Positions 8,760 through 11,984 of a DNA stretch of 11,984 nucleotides are shown here, in pieces. Location: positions 1 to 11,984 of the forward strand of contig JAJZRK010000095.1 of assembly GCA_021802745.1 (NCBI GenBank), given 5' to 3'. This DNA is from a bacterium (GTDB lineage: Bacteria > Gemmatimonadota > Gemmatimonadetes > Gemmatimonadales > Gemmatimonadaceae). Every line of letters begins with the position of its first letter. Positions within the stretch are counted from its first letter, which is position 1. Made by a program: the position numbers and the translations under genes. The notes under the pieces were generated by a model. That model had not been told where the DNA came from, searched no databases, and was given only the letters and a program-made list of their open reading frames with translations.

Positions 8760-11438
8760 ATGACGATGCGCCCGTTGCGCACGCTCTTCACGTGCGCCGT
8801 GCTGCTCCTTTCGACCGCGCCGCGATCCGCCGCAGGGCAGGACCGCGGCGCGGCGGCGTTGGACCACCTCGTGAATGGCCTGCTCGTGACGCCCCGCGTG
8901 CTCGTGATCGGGGCGCACCCGGATGACGAGGACACGCAGCTCCTGGCCTGGCTGAGCCGAGGCCGCCACGTGGAGACCGCGTACCTGTCGCTGACGCGCG
9001 GCGACGGCGGGCAGAACCTCATGGGCAATGAACTGGGCGAGGCCCTCGGCGCCATCCGCACCGAGGAACTGCTTGCCGCGCGCCGCATTGATGGCAGCCA
9101 CCAGTACTTCACGCGCGCCTATGACTTCGGCTTTTCGAAGAGCGCGGAGGAGACGTTCAAGCATTGGGATCACGAGGAGCTGCTGCGCGACGTCGTCACG
9201 GTGGTGCGCGCCTTCCGGCCGAACGTGATCGTTGCCGTCTTCTCCGGCACGCTGCGCGACGGGCACGGGCATCATCAGGTGTCGGGAATCGTGGCGCGCG
9301 AAGCGTACGATCTCTCCGCGGACACCGTGCGCTTCCCGGTGGAGCAGTTCGGCGCGGCGTGGGAGGCGGCCAAGTTCTATCGTGGGGCGCGCTTCACCGG
9401 CGTGCAGGCGACGCTCTCGTTCAACGTGGGCGAGTACAATCCGGTGGCGGGACGCAGCTACGCGGAGATTGCCGGCGAGAGCCGCAGCCAGCACCGGTCG
9501 CAGGGATTCGGCGTGCTGCAGCGCCGCGGCGTGGCCATGGACCCCGTGGCGCGCGAGGCGAGCCGGGTGAACGCGGCGACGCCGGCCACCAGCGAGCGTT
9601 CGATCTTCGACGGCATAGACACAACGCTCGCACGGCTCGACGCTGGCCTCACGTCGCCGGCCCGCGCACAGCTGCAGATTGCCCGCGCGCACGCCGACAC
9701 GGCGCGCGCCGCACTCGACCTGCAGCATCCCGCGCGCGTGGTGCCGCAGCTCGCGGCGGTGGCGCGCGCCGTGGCCGAGGTGCGCAAGGAGTGGCGGTCC
9801 TGCGTGGTGCCGGTGGGCTGGCGCCGACGGGAGGACTTCGTGACCTGCACCCCCGCGCAGCTCGATGCCGACGCCGCGGTGGGGCAGATGTACGAGCGCA
9901 GCAACGCCGCCCTGCTCGAAGCGGCGGGCGTGGCCGTGGAAGCAACCGCCGACCGGGAGCTGCTCGCCTTCGGCGACTCGATGCCGGCGACGATCACCGT
10001 GTACAATCGCGGCACCGAACCGGTCACCGTGCGGGCGGTGACGCTCAACGGCTTTACGCGGCCGCTCGAAGCGCCGGTGACCGTGCTGCCGGACAGCGCG
10101 TGGCGCATCACGCGCACGCTGGTCGGGCTGGTGGATACGCGCCCCTGGTGGCTTGGCGGACGCAAGGGCGACATGTTCGCGGAAAAGCGGTCGCCGTCGG
10201 ATGGGTTGAGCCGCGTCTCGGCGGTGTCCAGCGGCCTCCTGCGTGGCGTCGCCCTGCGCGAGGACATCCGCCGCGAGTCCGACGCGAGCGTGGACGTCGA
10301 GATCGCCGGCGCCACGGTCTCGTCACCGCGGGAACCGTTCGTCTATCGGTTCGCTGATCCGGTGCTGGGGGAGCAGAATCGCCCGGTCGGCGGCGCGCCG
10401 GCCGTGTCGCTCGCCTTCGACCGTGGCCTCGAATGGCTGCCGGCCGGCAAGCCGATGGACCGCATGCTGCGCCTGACCGTGCAGTCGTACTCGACGACGG
10501 CGCGGACATATACGCTGCGCGTGCTCGCGCCCGCCGGTGTCACGGTGGACTCCGCGACGCGGGCGCTGACGCTCGAACCGCTCGAGTCGCGCGAGGTGTT
10601 CATCCGCATCCGTGGCACGCTCGCCGAGGGCCGCTACGAGTTCGGCGTCATTGCCGAAGGCGAGATGGGGCGCTATGCGGAAGGGTTCCGCACCGTCGAG
10701 TACCCCCACATTCACCCGATCCGGCTGTATCGCTCGTCGGGCGTCTGGCTGCAAGCGGTCAAGGTGACCGTGCCCGCCGGGCTGCAGGTGGCCTATGTGC
10801 AGGGCGTCGGCGATCTCTCGGCGGCCGGACTCCGGCAACTGGGCGTCCCACTCACCGTCGTCACGCCGGCGGAACTGCCGCTGCTTGACCTGACGCGCTT
10901 CACCACCGTCATCGTCGGTCCGCGTGCGTACCAGGCGTCGCCGGACCTGCGGGCATACAACCGGCGCCTGCTGCAGTTCGTGAAGGAGGGCGGCACGATG
11001 CTGGTGCAGTACGGCCAGCAGGAGATGGCGCGCCCCGGCCTGATGCCGTACCCGGTCTCACTGGGACGCACTGCGCAGCGCGTCACGCTCGAGGACGCGC
11101 CGGTCACGGTGCTCGATCCGAAGTCGCGGCTCCTCACCTGGCCGAACGCGGTCACCGCCGCGGATTGGGCCGATTGGGTGCAGGAGCGTTCGCTCTACAT
11201 GCCCGGGGAGATTGACCGGCAGTACGAGACGCCGCTCGAGATGCACGACCCGGGCGAGCCCGCGAACCGGGGCGCGTTGCTGATGGCGAAGTACGGCAAG
11301 GGCACCTACGTGTACACCACGCTGTCGCTGTTCCGGCAGTTCCCGGCGGGCGTGCCGGGCACCGCGCGCCTGTTCGTGAACCTGCTCTCTCAGGGGCGCG
11401 TCACGAAGCGGCCGGCACCGGCGCGGGTGCAGCCGTGA
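8760..11438 (+). CDS. Exported PIG-L/LmbE-family deacetylase with C-terminal beta-sandwich and GATase-like domains
   Basis: 892 residues. A Sec signal peptide covers about 1-26 (ending 'SAAGQD'), so it acts outside the cytoplasm. The LmbE/PIG-L zinc hydrolase domain spans about 45-200: 'GAHPDDE' gives H53, D55 and D56, and 'HGHHQ' at 169-173 gives the third zinc histidine (H171 or H172). By analogy to MshB, H53 and D56 bind zinc and D55 is the catalytic base; family members remove acetyl groups from N-acetylglucosaminyl compounds. A helical segment follows at about 280-345, then Ig/NEW3-like beta domains near 405-440 and 560-650, and a class I glutamine-amidotransferase-like fold from about 663 to 880 ('VIVGPRAYQ', '[13 protein letters not shown]') with no nucleophilic cysteine, so probably a binding or structural domain. 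Typical LmbE proteins are only 200-300 residues. It starts 24 bp after sucA, probably with its own or read-through expression, and overlaps the next small gene by 4 bp. Confidence 0.9.
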   Translation: MTMRPLRTLFTCAVLLLSTAPRSAAGQDRGAAALDHLVNGLLVTPRVLVIGAHPDDEDTQLLAWLSRGRHVETAYLSLTRGDGGQNLMGNELGEALGAIRTEELLAARRIDGSHQYFTRAYDFGFSKSAEETFKHWDHEELLRDVVTVVRAFRPNVIVAVFSGTLRDGHGHHQVSGIVAREAYDLSADTVRFPVEQFGAAWEAAKFYRGARFTGVQATLSFNVGEYNPVAGRSYAEIAGESRSQHRSQGFGVLQRRGVAMDPVAREASRVNAATPATSERSIFDGIDTTLARLDAGLTSPARAQLQIARAHADTARAALDLQHPARVVPQLAAVARAVAEVRKEWRSCVVPVGWRRREDFVTCTPAQLDADAAVGQMYERSNAALLEAAGVAVEATADRELLAFGDSMPATITVYNRGTEPVTVRAVTLNGFTRPLEAPVTVLPDSAWRITRTLVGLVDTRPWWLGGRKGDMFAEKRSPSDGLSRVSAVSSGLLRGVALREDIRRESDASVDVEIAGATVSSPREPFVYRFADPVLGEQNRPVGGAPAVSLAFDRGLEWLPAGKPMDRMLRLTVQSYSTTARTYTLRVLAPAGVTVDSATRALTLEPLESREVFIRIRGTLAEGRYEFGVIAEGEMGRYAEGFRTVEYPHIHPIRLYRSSGVWLQAVKVTVPAGLQVAYVQGVGDLSAAGLRQLGVPLTVVTPAELPLLDLTRFTTVIVGPRAYQASPDLRAYNRRLLQFVKEGGTMLVQYGQQEMARPGLMPYPVSLGRTAQRVTLEDAPVTVLDPKSRLLTWPNAVTAADWADWVQERSLYMPGEIDRQYETPLEMHDPGEPANRGALLMAKYGKGTYVYTTLSLFRQFPAGVPGTARLFVNLLSQGRVTKRPAPARVQP

Positions 11439-11533
11439 GCACGCCGTTCCGCCGCATCCTCGTGCGCGTCGTCGCCGCCGAACTGGTGGCGTGGGCGCTG
11501 CTGTTCTGGCTGCAGTTCCGGTACGCGTGGTAG
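11435..11533 (+). CDS. 32-residue single-span membrane micro-protein, putative symporter accessory subunit
   Basis: GTG start inside a GTGA overlap with the stop of the deacetylase gene; stop TAG at 11531-11533. The peptide starts with a basic segment ([13 protein letters not shown]), continues with one hydrophobic helix (about residues 13-27, rich in Ala, Leu, Val, Trp, Phe) and ends in FRYAW. The next gene, a sodium:solute symporter, begins two bases after its stop. The 4-bp overlap upstream and 2-bp gap downstream argue for translational coupling rather than chance. Small one- or two-helix accessory proteins encoded just before the transporter are known for several sodium symporter families (for example MetS with MetP, and DUF485 proteins with ActP), so the same role is inferred here. 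No strong Shine-Dalgarno site precedes it. No enzyme function is expected. Confidence 0.65.
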   Translation: MSTPFRRILVRVVAAELVAWALLFWLQFRYAW

Positions 11534-11535
11534 CC

Positions 11536-11984
11536 ATGCACTGGATCAACTGGGCGATCGTCCTCGGCTATCTCGCGTACATCTCGATTGACGGGATCCG
11601 CCGGGCGCGCGGCACGAACCGGCTCGAGGGGTATTTCCTCGGCAACCGGTCGTTGCCGTGGTGGGTGGTGGGGCTGTCGGTGATGGCGACGCAGTTGTCG
11701 GCGATCACGATGATCGGCACGACCGGGCAGGGCGCCAGCGACGGCATGCGGTTCGTACAGTTCTACTTCGGGCTGCCGGTGGCGCTCGTCATCCTTGGCG
11801 TCACGCTCGTGCCGTTCCTGCACGGGGCGAAGGTCTACACCGCCTACGAGTTCCTCGAACGGCGCTTCGACGCGCGCACGCGGTCGCTCACCAGCCTGCT
11901 CTTTCTGCTGTCGCGCGGGCTTTCGTGCGGCACCATCATCGCCGCGCCGGCGGTCGTGTTTGCGTCCATCTTCGGCATGCCGAT
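11536..11984 (+). CDS. Sodium:solute symporter family protein (N-terminal part, cut by window end)
   Basis: The first 149 residues are present; the family is usually 450-600 residues with 13 or more helices. TM1 is at about 4-21 ([18 protein letters not shown]). It is followed by '[13 protein letters not shown]' from E31, the hallmark of the SSS family (the loop before the broken helix that helps form the Na+ site), then '[18 protein letters not shown]'. Further hydrophobic helices are [16 protein letters not shown] and [20 protein letters not shown]. It should import a solute with Na+ across the inner membrane. The substrate cannot be read from this part; the exported deacetylase two genes upstream hints at a sugar or amino-sugar product, which is inference. 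Translation is probably coupled to the micro-protein, since no independent Shine-Dalgarno site is seen. Confidence 0.93.
   Translation, partial: MHWINWAIVLGYLAYISIDGIRRARGTNRLEGYFLGNRSLPWWVVGLSVMATQLSAITMIGTTGQGASDGMRFVQFYFGLPVALVILGVTLVPFLHGAKVYTAYEFLERRFDARTRSLTSLLFLLSRGLSCGTIIAAPAVVFASIFGMP

Overview
The window is high-GC DNA (roughly two-thirds G+C by eye) from a diderm bacterium. An outer-membrane barrel gene, exported proteins with Sec signals ending in A-Q-type junctions, a Ser/Thr kinase with an extracytoplasmic sensor, and a secreted LmbE-type deacetylase next to a sodium:solute symporter together fit Gemmatimonadota or a related FCB lineage. That placement is inferred from gene content and style; no rRNA or marker gene is present to prove it. 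Coding density is very high: no stretch over 300 bases lacks a gene, and the longest gap is 97 bp.

Left part (1-1724, + strand): the tail of an apparent membrane protein runs into a THUMP-domain class I RNA methyltransferase, whose last 11 bp overlap a MOSC-domain protein. This looks like a tightly packed co-directional unit. It meets a convergent gene across 52 bp that contain a small GC hairpin.

Centre (1777-5848): a minus-strand DcaP-like outer-membrane porin is divergent, with 33 bp between start codons, from a + strand pair: an exported cupredoxin (complete His/Cys/His/Met type 1 copper set) and, one base later, a transmembrane Ser/Thr kinase built as sensor-HAMP-kinase. The pair is almost certainly co-translated. 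A good sigma70-like promoter for it (TTGACC-16-CATAAC) lies over the start codon of the porin, so the two directions could interfere. A working hypothesis is an envelope module: porin (uptake), copper protein (periplasm), kinase (signal to cytoplasm).

Right part (5946-11984): a full-length 2-oxoglutarate dehydrogenase E1 (TCA cycle) with no E2/E3 gene beside it here. Then comes a three-gene unit: an 892-residue exported LmbE/PIG-L deacetylase with extra C-terminal domains, a 32-codon single-span membrane micro-protein overlapping it by 4 bp, and the N-terminal part of a sodium:solute symporter 2 bp later, cut by the window end. The micro-protein is the most interesting item: its position and shape suggest a small accessory subunit of the symporter.

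No tRNA, rRNA, CRISPR array, insertion sequence or prophage gene was recognised.
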